Below, in pieces: positions 8,294 through 17,808 of a DNA stretch of 64,000 nucleotides (positions within the stretch are counted from its first letter, which is position 1; every line of letters starts with the position of its first letter). The position numbers and the translations under genes were made by a program. The DNA is from Bacillota bacterium (GTDB lineage Bacteria > Bacillota > Clostridia > Oscillospirales > Oscillospiraceae), in contig JAQYLT010000033.1 in the NCBI GenBank assembly GCA_028719885.1, positions 47,359 through 111,358 on the forward strand. The letters run 5' to 3'. A model generated the notes under the pieces. That model was not told the origin of the DNA. It made no database searches and worked only from the letters and a program-made list of their open reading frames with translations.

Positions 8294-10576
8294 ATGCAGC
8301 CAAAAATGTGCGTAAAGTGCAAAAAAAACGTTGCAGTGGTATTTATTACAAAGATAGAAAACGGAAATACGCTGAATGAGGGTTACTGCCTGAAATGCGC
8401 CAGAGGTCTGGGGATTCCCCAGATTGACCAGGTGGTGAAGCAGATGGGCATTTCGGAAGAGGATTTGGATATGCTCAGCGATGAAATGAGCAGTATGTTC
8501 GGCCAGAATGATTCCAGTGACGAGGACGAGAGCCCGGAGCGGAGAACCGCCACGTTCCCGCTGCTGAATCAGCTGCTGGGGAACGGCAGCCTGCCCATCC
8601 CCGGTCGCCCCGGAAAAAAGCAGGAGCCTCCCAAAGAGGAGCAGGAAAAAAAGAAAGCCAGCAAAAAGCACAAATTTCTGGATAGCTACTGCATGGACCT
8701 GACGGGAAGAGCCAGGGCCGGAAAGCTGGACCGGGTCATTGGCCGGGATGTGGAAACCGAGCGGGTGATTCAGATCTTGAATCGCCGCCAGAAGAACAAC
8801 CCTTGCCTGGTGGGTGAACCCGGCGTTGGCAAAACAGCCATTGCAGAGGGACTGGCCCAGCGGATTGTCGCCGGTGATGTGCCCTACAAGCTGCGGGATA
8901 AAGAGGTTTTCCTGCTGGATTTGACGGCGCTGGTGGCCGGAACCCAGTTCCGGGGTCAGTTTGAAAGCAGAATGAAAAGCCTGATTACGGAAATCAAAGA
9001 GTGCGGGAATATCATTCTCGTGGTGGATGAGGTTCATAATCTGGTGGGAGCAGGTGATGCCGAGGGCAGCATGAATGCGGCCAATATCCTGAAGCCGCCC
9101 CTGTCCCGGGGAGACATTCAGATCATCGGTGCAACCACCCACACCGAATACCGGAAGTATATCGAAAAGGATGCGGCCCTGGAGCGCCGGTTCCAGCCGG
9201 TTACGGTTTCGGAGCCCACCATGGAGGAAGCCTGCCAGATTTTGCAGGGGATTTCCAAAACCTATGCCGAATATCACAGCGTGTCCATTTCTCCGGAAAT
9301 CGCCCGGCAGTGCGTGGTTTTGTCCGAACGGTACATCACTGACCGCTTCCTGCCGGACAAAGCCATCGATCTGCTGGATGAGGCCTGCTCCGATGTGAAC
9401 CTGCGCTGCAAGGAGCTGTCCCAACTGGCGGAGCTTCGCAAGGAGCGGGACGATTACGAGCTGGAGCTTCGCATGCTCAATGAGGATACGGAGAACCAGA
9501 ACTTTGAACGCATGGCAACCATCCGGAGCAGACTCTGCCAGCTTGCGGCCCAGATTGAAGAGCTGGAAAAGAAGCCGCTGCCTGCGGTGACCATGGATAA
9601 CCTGGCCAGAATCATTGAGCTGTGGACCAAAATCCCCGCTTCCAAGATCAAGGCCCAGGAATATCAGCAGCTGAAAGGCCTTTCCACCCGGCTGCGGGAG
9701 CATATTGTGGGCCAGGACCAGGCGGTTGACGCGGTTGCCCAGGCAATCCGGCGGAACCGGGTGGGCATTTCTCCCAAGAGGCGGCCTGTTTCGTTCATTT
9801 TTGTGGGACCTACCGGCGTGGGAAAAACGGAGCTGGTGAAGTGCCTGGCTTCCGATTTGTTCGACAGCGTGGACAGCCTGATTCGCCTGGATATGTCCGA
9901 GTACATGGAGAAGCATACCGTTTCCAAGCTCATCGGTTCGCCCCCGGGATATGTGGGCTATGATGAGGCTGGGCAGCTGACGGAGCAGATTCGCCGCCGT
10001 CCCTACAGTGTGGTCCTGTTTGATGAGATCGAAAAGGCCCACCCCGATGTGCTGAATATTTTGCTGCAGGTGCTGGATGACGGTCGGATTACCGATTCCC
10101 AGGGCAGAGTTGTCAACTTTGAGAATGCAGTCATCGTCATGACCTCCAACGCCGGCTCCGAGGGAGGCGTCGGCGGCATGGGCTTCGGCAGAACCCAGCA
10201 GGACCAGGTGAAAGAAAAGACTATGAAAGCATTGCAGGGCTTCCTGCGGCCAGAATTTCTCAATCGGGTGGATGAAATCATTACGTTCAATCACCTGTCG
10301 GAGGAGAATTTCCGGAATATCGCCGACATCATGCTCAGTGAGCTTCGCGTCAGCCTGGAGAGCAGAGGCTTGCGCTTTACCTGGGATGATTCCCTCCGGG
10401 ACTACCTGGTGAAGCAGGCTTTCTCCGTGACCTATGGCGCCAGAAACCTCCGTCGGACCATCCAGAAAAATCTGGAGGACCCCATCAGTGAAGCGATTAT
10501 TGACAGCTTTGAAAAGCCCATCAGCGGCATTCATGCCTATTTGGAAAACAATGAAGTGAAGCTGAAAACAGAATAA
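8294..10576 (+). CDS. clpE: ClpE-type AAA+ unfoldase (Clp protease ATP-binding subunit)
   Basis: A 760-residue Hsp100 protein. An N-terminal zinc finger with C6/C9 and C32/C35 replaces the usual Clp N-domain, as in ClpE. A charged linker leads to AAA-1 (Walker A GEPGVGKT, 174-181; Walker B LVVDEVHN), a coiled UVR-like middle region, and AAA-2 (GPTGVGKT, 505-512; [10 protein letters not shown]). GMGF after the second sensor region resembles the hydrophobic tripeptide loop that docks ClpP, so a proteolytic partner is expected elsewhere. AAAGGAG precedes ATG 8294. The gene has its own promoter and terminator. Confidence 0.9.
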   Translation: MQPKMCVKCKKNVAVVFITKIENGNTLNEGYCLKCARGLGIPQIDQVVKQMGISEEDLDMLSDEMSSMFGQNDSSDEDESPERRTATFPLLNQLLGNGSLPIPGRPGKKQEPPKEEQEKKKASKKHKFLDSYCMDLTGRARAGKLDRVIGRDVETERVIQILNRRQKNNPCLVGEPGVGKTAIAEGLAQRIVAGDVPYKLRDKEVFLLDLTALVAGTQFRGQFESRMKSLITEIKECGNIILVVDEVHNLVGAGDAEGSMNAANILKPPLSRGDIQIIGATTHTEYRKYIEKDAALERRFQPVTVSEPTMEEACQILQGISKTYAEYHSVSISPEIARQCVVLSERYITDRFLPDKAIDLLDEACSDVNLRCKELSQLAELRKERDDYELELRMLNEDTENQNFERMATIRSRLCQLAAQIEELEKKPLPAVTMDNLARIIELWTKIPASKIKAQEYQQLKGLSTRLREHIVGQDQAVDAVAQAIRRNRVGISPKRRPVSFIFVGPTGVGKTELVKCLASDLFDSVDSLIRLDMSEYMEKHTVSKLIGSPPGYVGYDEAGQLTEQIRRRPYSVVLFDEIEKAHPDVLNILLQVLDDGRITDSQGRVVNFENAVIVMTSNAGSEGGVGGMGFGRTQQDQVKEKTMKALQGFLRPEFLNRVDEIITFNHLSEENFRNIADIMLSELRVSLESRGLRFTWDDSLRDYLVKQAFSVTYGARNLRRTIQKNLEDPISEAIIDSFEKPISGIHAYLENNEVKLKTE

Positions 10577-10581
10577 AAGAC

Positions 10582-10616
10582 GTGGCAGCCCCGGTTGTGA
10601 GGCTGCCACATTTTTT
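10582..10616. terminator. Bidirectional terminator between clpE and tspO
   Basis: GTGGCAGCC (10582-10590) pairs perfectly with GGCTGCCAC (10601-10609), followed by six T on the plus strand. It serves convergent clpE and tspO; the tspO stop codon lies at its edge. Confidence 0.85.
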
Positions 10617-11092
10617 CAGCGATTCAATTGCCAGACCTGTTCATTCAGCAGTGCCGCAAAGCTCAGCCAGAGCAGATAGGGGATTTGCAGGTTTCCGGCC
10701 AGCCGATCCTGTTTTCGGAAAACAATCAGCATCTGTGCCGCCAGAATCCAAAGCACGCCTAAAAAGGCCAGCGCCAAGCCGTAGGCCTGGGCGTTGAAGA
10801 AAACCAGGGGCCAGAAGAAATTTACAATCAGCTGTGAAAGAAAAAGGTTATCTGCAACGGCTTTCCCGGGCAGGAATCCAAAGAACTGTACCCGGGCCAT
10901 GCCAATGCCCATCAGCGCATAGAGAATGGTCCAAACGATGGGAAAGACAACATCAGGCGGCGTAAAAACGGGCTGAACTGCGTTTGTTGAGAAAGCTTTC
11001 ATTCCCTCCATACTCAGCAGCCCCGAAAGAATTCCCACCGCTTCGCTGAGAAGAATCCAGAAGGTGTATTGCTTCCATGCTTCCTTTTTCAT
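10616..11092 (-). CDS. tspO: TspO/MBR family membrane protein
   Basis: A 158-residue protein with five hydrophobic helices. The family hallmarks are visible: FTPPDVVFPIVWTILYALMG early, QLIVNFFWPLVFF in the middle, and PYLLWLSFAALLN near the end. TspO proteins bind tetrapyrroles and related ligands in the membrane; the physiological role in anaerobes is unclear. The ribosome binding site is weak (GGGTGATG). A repeat array begins about 90 bp upstream and may lie in or near its promoter region. Confidence 0.92.
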   Translation of the reverse strand: MKKEAWKQYTFWILLSEAVGILSGLLSMEGMKAFSTNAVQPVFTPPDVVFPIVWTILYALMGIGMARVQFFGFLPGKAVADNLFLSQLIVNFFWPLVFFNAQAYGLALAFLGVLWILAAQMLIVFRKQDRLAGNLQIPYLLWLSFAALLNEQVWQLNR

Positions 11093-11181
11093 ACTACATC
11101 ACCCAGAAAAGCTTATGCAGGAAAAAAAGAGATATCACCAGAAGATGCTGCCGGAAGCAACAACGTCCTTTTTATGCAGAG

Positions 11182-11633
11182 AAATTGGAATTTGGCGAGA
11201 TGTTTTGTAGGGAATGCATTCATGCATTCCGCCCTGGTCGAAAATCACCGAGGCATTGAATCAAAAAATGTTGTCTTTTGCGTAGGGAACGCATTTATGC
11301 GTTCCGAAACGTGGATTAACATCTAAAGTTCGTTGGATGGTAACAGGTTCCTGTTTTTTCCGACATTTTTCCATTCAACATACCTCGGTATAAATGTTAC
11401 CGAGGCGGAACGCATAAATGCGTACCCTACACAAAAATCATCGTTCTTCGATTCGTAGAACCCTGGTGGTGAATGAACCTTTCGGAATGCATAAATGCAT
11501 TCCCTACGCAAATAACAGCATTTTATGATGATTGGAAACTGGATACTTACCAGAACGGGCGGAACGGATTAATCCGTTCCCTACGAATCGTTCCGCAAAA
11601 TTCCAATTTATCTGATTGCAGGGTCAAGCGGAT
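11182..11633. repeat. REP-like array A (GTAG-hairpin modules, F F R R R)
   Basis: Five copies of a GTAG + palindrome module fill the gap between tspO and the SH3 lipoprotein. Forward GTAGGG starts at 11207 and 11282; reverse CCCTAC ends at 11430, 11507 and 11584, giving 75-77 bp periodicity. Cores are GGAATGCATTCATGCATTCC (11211), GGAACGCATTTATGCGTTCC (11286), an imperfect copy (11407), GGAATGCATAAATGCATTCC (11484) and GGAACGGATTAATCCGTTCC (11561). The array is bounded by AAATTGGAATTTG (11182) and its inverse (11598-11609), followed by GGGTCAAGCGGAT (11621). The short reading frames inside it are not genes. Confidence 0.9.
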
Positions 11634-11675
11634 GTGCGTATTTTTCGATATCACATGCCCCGGCTTCAAACAGCA

Positions 11676-11714
11676 GAAAACAGGCCGCTTTTGACGAAAC
11701 CATCAAAAGCGGCC
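11676..11714 (-). terminator. Terminator of the SH3 lipoprotein gene
   Basis: On the minus strand GGCCGCTTTTGA and TCAAAAGCGGCC form a perfect 12-bp stem (11683-11714), followed by TGTTTTC. Confidence 0.8.
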
Positions 11715-11745
11715 TGGGTTTATTTTGGATTTAAATTGGAGAGAA

Positions 11746-12957
11746 TCAGTTCATCCGCACATAGTTCATGCAGATCCAGCCGATATCGATTCTGCCCCAG
11801 GTGTAGCCCTCGGCCGTGACCGTCTCCAGAATGGTGACCACATCGCCGGCGCTCTTGGAGCCAACCACCTGATAGGAGGTGCCTGCACCTGCGCGGATGT
11901 TCACGCCGCTGCCGGTAACGGTGGCATTACCGGTGGTTGTGGTGCCGCCGCCGGTGCCAGTACCTGTGCCGGTTCCGGTACCGGTGCTGCCATCCAGGCT
12001 GATATATTCCATGGAGACCCAGCCGCCGCTGACATAGCCCCAGTTGGTGTTGCCAACCTTGATTTGCTGCAGAACCTGCACCCGGTCGTTGAGATTCAGG
12101 GACTTGACCTTCTCGTAGTTGGTGCCCGGTCCGCTGCGGACATTCAGCTGGGTTGCGGTAACGGTGCCATAGGCGGCGTTGGCGCCCACCTCGCCGTCCA
12201 CATAGACGTAGGACAGGCTGACCCAGCCCTTGTCGGTACGGGCCCAGCCGTTGCTGGTTTCCAGAATGGTGATCCGGTCGCCGTATACGTATCCGCCCAC
12301 CCGGTCAGCCGTCTGGCTGGCGGAGCTGCGGATGTTCAGCTCACTGGCGGTTACAACACCATACTTGGCGTTGGCGGGGGTGGTGGTGGAACCGGTGCCG
12401 GTGATGTTGTTCACGGTGGGTTCAGTTGCGGTGGTGGGAGTGGTGGCACCGGCATTGCCGGGCTCGGTGGTGGGAGCGGTGCTGCCGGGAGTCGTGGTGC
12501 TGCCGGTGGACAGCTGCACGTTGCTCATATCCAGCATATCGGTCACGATCCAGCCCATCACGTTCAGGGATTCGGAGTTGACATAGGCCCACTGAACCGT
12601 GCCGATGGGCTCAATACGCAGGACTTCAACCTCTTCGCCGGCGTCCAGCATGGTGATGACCCGGCTGCCGGTGCTGGGTGAGCTGCGGATGTTCAGCTGT
12701 TCTTTCACCACGGCCATATTCTCCTTGGGAGCGCTGGTGGGGACGGTGGTAGGAGCAGTGGTGGGAACGGTGGAGGGCTCTGTGTCAACAATGTTGGGAA
12801 TATCAGAGCTGGGGTCGGTTGGTTCGGTGGAGGGCTCAGTGGACCCGGAGCCGGGCAGCAGAGAACAGCCGCTGAGCATTCCAACCATCAGAAACATGGC
12901 GACAGCCAGGCTCAGAAAACGGCAGAGAGATGTTTTTTTCTTGAAGGGGTAATTCAT
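11746..12957 (-). CDS. Lipoprotein with four bacterial SH3 repeats
   Basis: A 403-residue exported lipoprotein. A basic N-terminus and hydrophobic segment end in the lipobox LSGC (about residues 28-31), followed by a Thr/Pro/Ser-rich linker. Four SH3b repeats follow; each has an L/VNIRSxxS/G core (QLNIRSSPS, ELNIRSSAS, QLNVRSGPG, GVNIRAGAG) and ends in a W-x-x-M/L-x-Y-V/I strand. Such domains bind cell-wall peptides or glycans. Repeats are separated by TG/TTT-rich linkers, which produce an artefactual Gly-rich frame on the other strand. No enzymatic domain is present. AAGGGAGGT precedes the ATG. Confidence 0.88.
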   Translation of the reverse strand: MNYPFKKKTSLCRFLSLAVAMFLMVGMLSGCSLLPGSGSTEPSTEPTDPSSDIPNIVDTEPSTVPTTAPTTVPTSAPKENMAVVKEQLNIRSSPSTGSRVITMLDAGEEVEVLRIEPIGTVQWAYVNSESLNVMGWIVTDMLDMSNVQLSTGSTTTPGSTAPTTEPGNAGATTPTTATEPTVNNITGTGSTTTPANAKYGVVTASELNIRSSASQTADRVGGYVYGDRITILETSNGWARTDKGWVSLSYVYVDGEVGANAAYGTVTATQLNVRSGPGTNYEKVKSLNLNDRVQVLQQIKVGNTNWGYVSGGWVSMEYISLDGSTGTGTGTGTGTGGGTTTTGNATVTGSGVNIRAGAGTSYQVVGSKSAGDVVTILETVTAEGYTWGRIDIGWICMNYVRMN

Positions 12958-12992
12958 AGGGTTACCTCCCTTTCTAATTATTTCTCAAGCGT

Positions 12993-13022
12993 ATTATATC
13001 GGATTAGGGGGTGGATTGTCAA
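12993..13022 (-). promoter_or_regulatory. Sigma-A promoter of the SH3 lipoprotein gene
   Basis: Minus strand: TTGACA (13017-13022), 18-bp spacer, TATAAT (12993-12998). Both hexamers match consensus exactly, so expression is probably strong. Confidence 0.85.
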
Positions 13023-13141
13023 TAGGATAAGAATTTTTTAATCTTTGATTCATATCCTTAGGATGTGCAGGATTTTTGGGATCCTACATGGAAAAAACGG
13101 TAAAAAAACTTTTGAGAATGAGAGATACTGCCAGTTAACAC

Positions 13142-13171
13142 TTGACATTCACATAGGGATGATGATAAAAT
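13142..13171 (+). promoter_or_regulatory. Promoter of the cysS T-box operon
   Basis: TTGACA (13142-13147), 18-bp spacer, TAAAAT (13166-13171), just upstream of the T-box leader. Confidence 0.75.
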
Positions 13172-13390
13172 ATGAAAGCTTGATACCGCGTTGATCGGAA
13201 AGAGTAGCGCAGTCCACCCGGCAGAGAATTTGGGCCCCGGCTGAAAGCCCGAATGGTTTTGGATGCGTGAACGTGCGTTCGGGAGCGGGAGTATGAGAAT
13301 AAAAGTGAGAAATGAGAGTGGAACCGCGGCCAACTGCCGCCTCTTGTACTGCCTGCGGGGTATGTATAAGAGGCGTTTTATTTTGTATAT
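13172..13390 (+). promoter_or_regulatory. T-box leader controlling cysS-polA-rimI-tsaD
   Basis: The leader begins with the Stem I region containing GAAAGAGTAGCG and ends with the T-box sequence GAGTGGAACCGCGG (13316-13329). The terminator is GCCTCTTGTAC (13339-13349) paired with GTATAAGAGGC (13364-13374), followed by a T-rich run. Uncharged tRNA binding should favour the antiterminator. A TGC cysteine specifier is expected from the downstream gene, and TGC occurs in Stem I near 13275, but I could not fold the stem with certainty. The leader would place DNA polymerase I, RimI and TsaD under cysteine-tRNA control unless internal promoters exist. Confidence 0.9.
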
Positions 13391-13412
13391 TATTGTAGGA
13401 GGAGATAGATTT

Positions 13413-14840
13413 ATGTACCTTTACAACTCTGCCACCCATAAGAAAGAGCTTTTCACCCCCAATGACCCCAGCCTGGTTAAGATGTATACCTGCGGACCCA
13501 CGGTGTATCACTATGCCCATATCGGAAACCTGCGTACCTACATCATGGAGGATGTGCTGGAAAAGGCTCTTCGCTACCAGGGCTATCCTGTCAAGCGGGT
13601 GATGAATATCACGGATGTGGGCCATCTGGCCTCCGATGCGGATACCGGCGAGGATAAGATGCTCAAGGGCGCCCGCCGGGAGCACAAAACCGTCATGGAA
13701 ATCGCAAAATACTACACGGATGCTTTCTTTGCTGACTGCGATAAGCTGAACATCAAGCGGCCGGATGTGGTGGAGCCTGCCACAAACTGCATTGATGAAT
13801 ATATCCACATGGTTTCCGTGCTGCTGGAAAAGGGAAAAGCCTATCTGGCCGGCGGCAACGTGTACTTTGACACCTCAACCCTGGAGAAGTATTATGTGTT
13901 CAACGACCACGACGAAGAGGACCTGGCCGTGGGCGTCCGGGAGGGCGTGGAGGAGGATACCAACAAGCGGAACAAGAACGACTTCGTTCTATGGTTTACC
14001 AAGTCCAAATTTGAGGATCAGGCTCTGAAATGGGATTCTCCCTGGGGCGTGGGCTATCCCGGCTGGCATATCGAGTGCTCCTGCATCTCCATGAAGCACC
14101 TGGGTGACGACCTGGACATTCACTGCGGCGGCATCGACAACGCCTTCCCCCACCACACCAACGAGATCGCCCAGTCCGAAAGCTACCTTGGGCACAAGTG
14201 GTGCAATTACTGGTTTCATGTCCATCACCTGAATGTGGACTACGGCGACGGGGTTTCCAAAATGAGCAAATCCAAAGGGGAATTCCTGACGGTATCTCTG
14301 CTGGAGGAGAAAGGCTACGACCCCATGGCCTACCGGCTCTTCTGCCTGCAAAGCCACTATCGCCGCAACCTGGTGTTCAACTGGGAGAACCTGGATAATG
14401 CCGCTGCCGCCTATCAGAAGCTGGTGGCGAAAATCGCCGCCCTGAAGCCTGAGGGAGAGGTGGACGCCGCCGCCTTCGACAGCCTGAAGCAGCGGTTCGT
14501 CGGCGCGCTGGACGGAGATTTGAATACCTCTCTGGCGGTGACGGCTGTTTATGATGTGCTGAAGGCAAAATGCAATGATGCCACCAAGCTGGCGGCTCTG
14601 GCGGACTTTGACTATGTGTTGAGCCTGAATCTGATTCCTGCTGCCCAGGCGCTTCAGAAGAAGCAGGCCCAGGAGGAGGCTGCCAGTGCAGACCCGGAGA
14701 TCGACGCCCTGGTTGCGGCCAGAACCGCTGCCAAAAAGGCAAAGAATTTTGCGGAGGCGGACCGGATTCGGGATGAATTGAAGGCTATGGGCGTCGAGAT
14801 CATCGATACGCCCCAGGGCACAAAGTGGAGAAAAGTATGA
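13413..14840 (+). CDS. cysS: Cysteinyl-tRNA synthetase
   Basis: A 475-residue class I aminoacyl-tRNA synthetase that charges tRNA-Cys. YTCGPTVYHYAHIGN holds zinc ligand Cys27 and the HIGN signature; other zinc ligands fall in GWHIECSCIS and HHTNEIAQSE; KMSKSKGE is the second ATP-binding motif. The C-terminal helical anticodon-binding region ends GTKWRKV. ATG 13413 has GGAGGAG upstream. The stop overlaps the polA start (ATGA). Confidence 0.97.
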   Translation: MYLYNSATHKKELFTPNDPSLVKMYTCGPTVYHYAHIGNLRTYIMEDVLEKALRYQGYPVKRVMNITDVGHLASDADTGEDKMLKGARREHKTVMEIAKYYTDAFFADCDKLNIKRPDVVEPATNCIDEYIHMVSVLLEKGKAYLAGGNVYFDTSTLEKYYVFNDHDEEDLAVGVREGVEEDTNKRNKNDFVLWFTKSKFEDQALKWDSPWGVGYPGWHIECSCISMKHLGDDLDIHCGGIDNAFPHHTNEIAQSESYLGHKWCNYWFHVHHLNVDYGDGVSKMSKSKGEFLTVSLLEEKGYDPMAYRLFCLQSHYRRNLVFNWENLDNAAAAYQKLVAKIAALKPEGEVDAAAFDSLKQRFVGALDGDLNTSLAVTAVYDVLKAKCNDATKLAALADFDYVLSLNLIPAAQALQKKQAQEEAASADPEIDALVAARTAAKKAKNFAEADRIRDELKAMGVEIIDTPQGTKWRKV

Positions 14841-17368
14841 AGCTGCTGATTTTAGACGGCAACAGCGTGATCAACCGCGCCTATTTCGGTGTGAAGCCCC
14901 TGACCACCAGGGAGGGGCTTTATACCCACGCCGTGTATGGCTTTTTGAATATTCTGGAACGGATGGAAAAGGAAGAGCAGCCCGATGCGGTGGCAGTGGC
15001 CTTTGACCTCCATGGACCCACGTTCCGCCACCTGCGCTACGACGGCTACAAGGCCACCCGCCACGGAATGCCGGAGGAGCTGGCCCAGCAGATGCCCTAT
15101 GCCAAGGAGATTCTCCGGGCCATGAGCATCCCCATCTATGAATGCCAGGGCTGGGAGGCGGATGATGTCATCGGCACCGTCGGACGCATCTGCTCCAACA
15201 ATGCCTGGCAGTGCGTGATTGTAACGGGGGACCGGGACAGCCTGCAGCTGATTGACGAGCATGTGAGCGTGAAGCTGGTGATCTCCAAGCCGGGGCAGAC
15301 CAATACCACGCTGTATACCCCGGAGGTGTTCCGGGAGGAATATGGCTTTGAACCGAAAAAGCTCATTGATTTGAAAGCCCTGATGGGGGATTCCTCCGAT
15401 AATATTCCCGGTGTGGCAGGGGTGGGACCCAAAACTGCCAAGGAGCTGCTGGCGAAATTCGGCAGCTTGGATGGGGTTTACGCAAACCTTTCAGACGCTT
15501 CCATCCGGCCAAAGCTCCGGGAGAAGCTGGAAGCCGGCAAGGAAAACGCCTACCTTTCCTATGAGCTGGCCACCATCATCCCGGAGGCGCCCATCGATTT
15601 TGCCCCGGAGGATGCCATAAAGCATCCGTATCACAAAAAGGAACTGTATCAGCTGTTTCAGAAGCTGGAATTTGTCCGACTGATTGATAAATACGGCCTT
15701 CGCGGCGCTGATTTTGAAGCGCCTATTGTGGAAACAAAGCTGGAACGGCTTCCCCAAAAGGATGAAATTCCCGAAAATCTGTCACAGTGCGCGGTGTATG
15801 CGGCGGCAGACGGCAGCCTGGGCATCGCCTGGGATGCAGGCGTCTGCGCCCTGACACCCATGGAGGTGCAGATGCAGCAGCTTTCTATCCCGGCGGATGC
15901 AAAGCTGATTCTTCACGATTCCAAAACAACCAGGCACCGTTTGGCGGAGCTGGACATTTCCTGCCCAGCGGCCTGGTTTGATACTGCTCTGGCTGCCTAT
16001 GACTTAAATCCTTCCCAATCCGATTATCCGGTGTCCAAGCTCTCCACCACCTTTTTGGGGCTCAATGTGGAGGATGAGGACGCGGCAGGCTGCGCCGAGG
16101 CCATTTGGCTTCTGAAACCCATTCTGGAAAAAGAATTGGAAAAGAACGGGATGACAGCGCTTTATCAACAAATTGAGCTTCCCCTGTGTGATGTGCTTTA
16201 TCAGATGGAGCGCCGGGGCATTGCCATTGACCGCAAGCAGCTGGAGCAATTTGGAAATATGCTCACCCAGAGAATTGCCGACTGTGAAGAATTGATTTAC
16301 TCCTACTCCGGGGAGGCCTTCAACATCAATTCTCCCAAACAGCTGGGGGATTTGCTTTTTGAAAAGCTGGGACTGCCCCCGGTGAAAAAAACCAAAACCG
16401 GCTATGCTACCAATGCGGATGTACTGGAAAAGCTGAAAGAAAAGCATCCCATTATTCCGGCAATTATGGACTATCGGATGCTGACGAAACTGAAATCCAC
16501 CTATGCTGATGGCTTGATGAAAGAAATCCGGGAGGACGGGCGGATTCACACCACCTTCCAGAATCTGGTCACCGCCACCGGGCGGCTGTCCTCCACGGAG
16601 CCCAATTTGCAGAATATCCCGGTCCGTACAGACCTGGGTGCGGAAATTCGGAAGATGTTCGTGCCCAAGGAAGGCTGCGTCCTGGTGGATGCGGATTACA
16701 GCCAGATTGAGCTTCGGGTACTGGCCCATATTGCCGACGACAAGACCATGCAGCAGGCCTTCTGCTCCGGTGAGGATATCCACACTGCCACCGCTTCCCA
16801 GGTGTTTGGGGTTAGCAAGGAAGCGGTCACACCCTTGCAGCGCCGCCACGCTAAGGCGGTGAATTTCGGCATTGTGTATGGCATTTCCGAATTCTCCCTG
16901 GCGGAGGATATCGGCGTCAGCCGGTATGAGGCCAAGGAGTATATCAATCAGTATCTCGCCACCTACCATGGCGTCCGGGACTATATGAAAAAGGTGGTTG
17001 CCGATGCCCGGGAGAGCGGTTATACCAAGACGCTCTACGGCCGGAAGCGCTATATCCCGGAACTGAAAAGCAGCAATTTCAATGTCCGCCAGGGTGCGGA
17101 GCGGATTGCACTGAATACGCCTATCCAGGGAACGGCCGCCGATTTGATCAAGCTGGCCATGATTCGGGTGGAAGACGCGCTTCAAAAAAGCTTTCCGGAG
17201 GCGGAGCTCTTGCTGCAGGTGCACGATGAGCTGATTGTGGAATGTCCGGAGGCAATCGCCCCCCAGGTGGCAGAGCTTGTCAGCCGGGAAATGGAGCAGG
17301 TAGCGTCCCTCCGTGTGCCGCTGACGGCGGAGGCAAAATTCGGAAAGAGCTGGTATGACGCAAAATGA
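14837..17368 (+). CDS. polA: DNA polymerase I
   Basis: An 843-residue family A polymerase for Okazaki-fragment processing and repair. The N-terminal 5'-3' exonuclease is intact (LILDGNSVINRAYFG, GWEADDVIG, GVAGVGPKTA). The middle 3'-5' exonuclease-like region lacks the usual DxE motif (YAAADGSLG at that place), so proofreading is probably lost, as in Bacillus enzymes. Polymerase motifs A (VDADYSQIELRVLAHIA), B (RRHAKAVNFGIVYGIS) and C (QVHDELIVE) are present. ATG 14837 overlaps the cysS stop and has a GGAG site; it also overlaps rimI at its end. Confidence 0.96.
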   Translation: MKLLILDGNSVINRAYFGVKPLTTREGLYTHAVYGFLNILERMEKEEQPDAVAVAFDLHGPTFRHLRYDGYKATRHGMPEELAQQMPYAKEILRAMSIPIYECQGWEADDVIGTVGRICSNNAWQCVIVTGDRDSLQLIDEHVSVKLVISKPGQTNTTLYTPEVFREEYGFEPKKLIDLKALMGDSSDNIPGVAGVGPKTAKELLAKFGSLDGVYANLSDASIRPKLREKLEAGKENAYLSYELATIIPEAPIDFAPEDAIKHPYHKKELYQLFQKLEFVRLIDKYGLRGADFEAPIVETKLERLPQKDEIPENLSQCAVYAAADGSLGIAWDAGVCALTPMEVQMQQLSIPADAKLILHDSKTTRHRLAELDISCPAAWFDTALAAYDLNPSQSDYPVSKLSTTFLGLNVEDEDAAGCAEAIWLLKPILEKELEKNGMTALYQQIELPLCDVLYQMERRGIAIDRKQLEQFGNMLTQRIADCEELIYSYSGEAFNINSPKQLGDLLFEKLGLPPVKKTKTGYATNADVLEKLKEKHPIIPAIMDYRMLTKLKSTYADGLMKEIREDGRIHTTFQNLVTATGRLSSTEPNLQNIPVRTDLGAEIRKMFVPKEGCVLVDADYSQIELRVLAHIADDKTMQQAFCSGEDIHTATASQVFGVSKEAVTPLQRRHAKAVNFGIVYGISEFSLAEDIGVSRYEAKEYINQYLATYHGVRDYMKKVVADARESGYTKTLYGRKRYIPELKSSNFNVRQGAERIALNTPIQGTAADLIKLAMIRVEDALQKSFPEAELLLQVHDELIVECPEAIAPQVAELVSREMEQVASLRVPLTAEAKFGKSWYDAK

Positions 17369-17808
17369 GGAAAATCATCCAAATGGAGCAGCAGCATGTG
17401 GCCCAGGTTGCCGAATTGGAACGGATTTGCTTTTCCGATCCTTGGAGCGAGAAAAGCGTGGCAGAGGAACTTGTGAATCCGCTTTCCGCCTGGCTCGTCT
17501 GGGTGGAGAATGGGGCGGTTTGCGGCTATGTGGGCTCTCAGACGGTGCTGGGGGAGACGGATATGATGAATATTGCTGTCTCTCCGGAGCACAGAAGAAT
17601 GGGAATCGGAGAAGCCCTCATTGCTGCCTTGGTGGAGGAACTGAAATTCAGGGGGAGCCATTGCCTGAGCCTGGAGGTTCGTGCCTCCAACGCGCCTGCC
17701 ATTGCCCTTTATGAAAAACTGGGCTTTCTCCAGGTGGGAAGACGGCGGGGGTATTATCGGAATCCCAAAGAGGATGCCCTCATTCTGAGAAAGGAGTGGC
17801 AAGTTTGA
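17365..17808 (+). CDS. rimI: Ribosomal protein alanine N-acetyltransferase RimI
   Basis: A 147-residue GNAT acetyltransferase. The acetyl-CoA site is seen in IAVSPEHRRMGIGEALI; SLEVRASNAPAIALYEKLGF is the RimI hallmark block, and RRRGYYRNPKEDALI the C-terminal one. RimI acetylates ribosomal protein bS18 in E. coli and is commonly encoded beside tsaB or tsaD, as here. It overlaps polA (ATGA) and tsaD (TTGA). Confidence 0.93.
   Translation: MRKIIQMEQQHVAQVAELERICFSDPWSEKSVAEELVNPLSAWLVWVENGAVCGYVGSQTVLGETDMMNIAVSPEHRRMGIGEALIAALVEELKFRGSHCLSLEVRASNAPAIALYEKLGFLQVGRRRGYYRNPKEDALILRKEWQV

Noticed and set aside
11182..11633. Integron attC cassette sites
   Set aside because: attC sites have GTTRRRY-type core sites and carry a gene between them; these modules start with GTAG, carry no genes, and no integrase of that type is seen.
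11770..12680. Glycine-rich plus-strand protein opposite the SH3 lipoprotein
   Set aside because: It is the complement of Thr/Pro/Ser linkers and SH3 repeats in the real minus-strand gene and lacks start signals.
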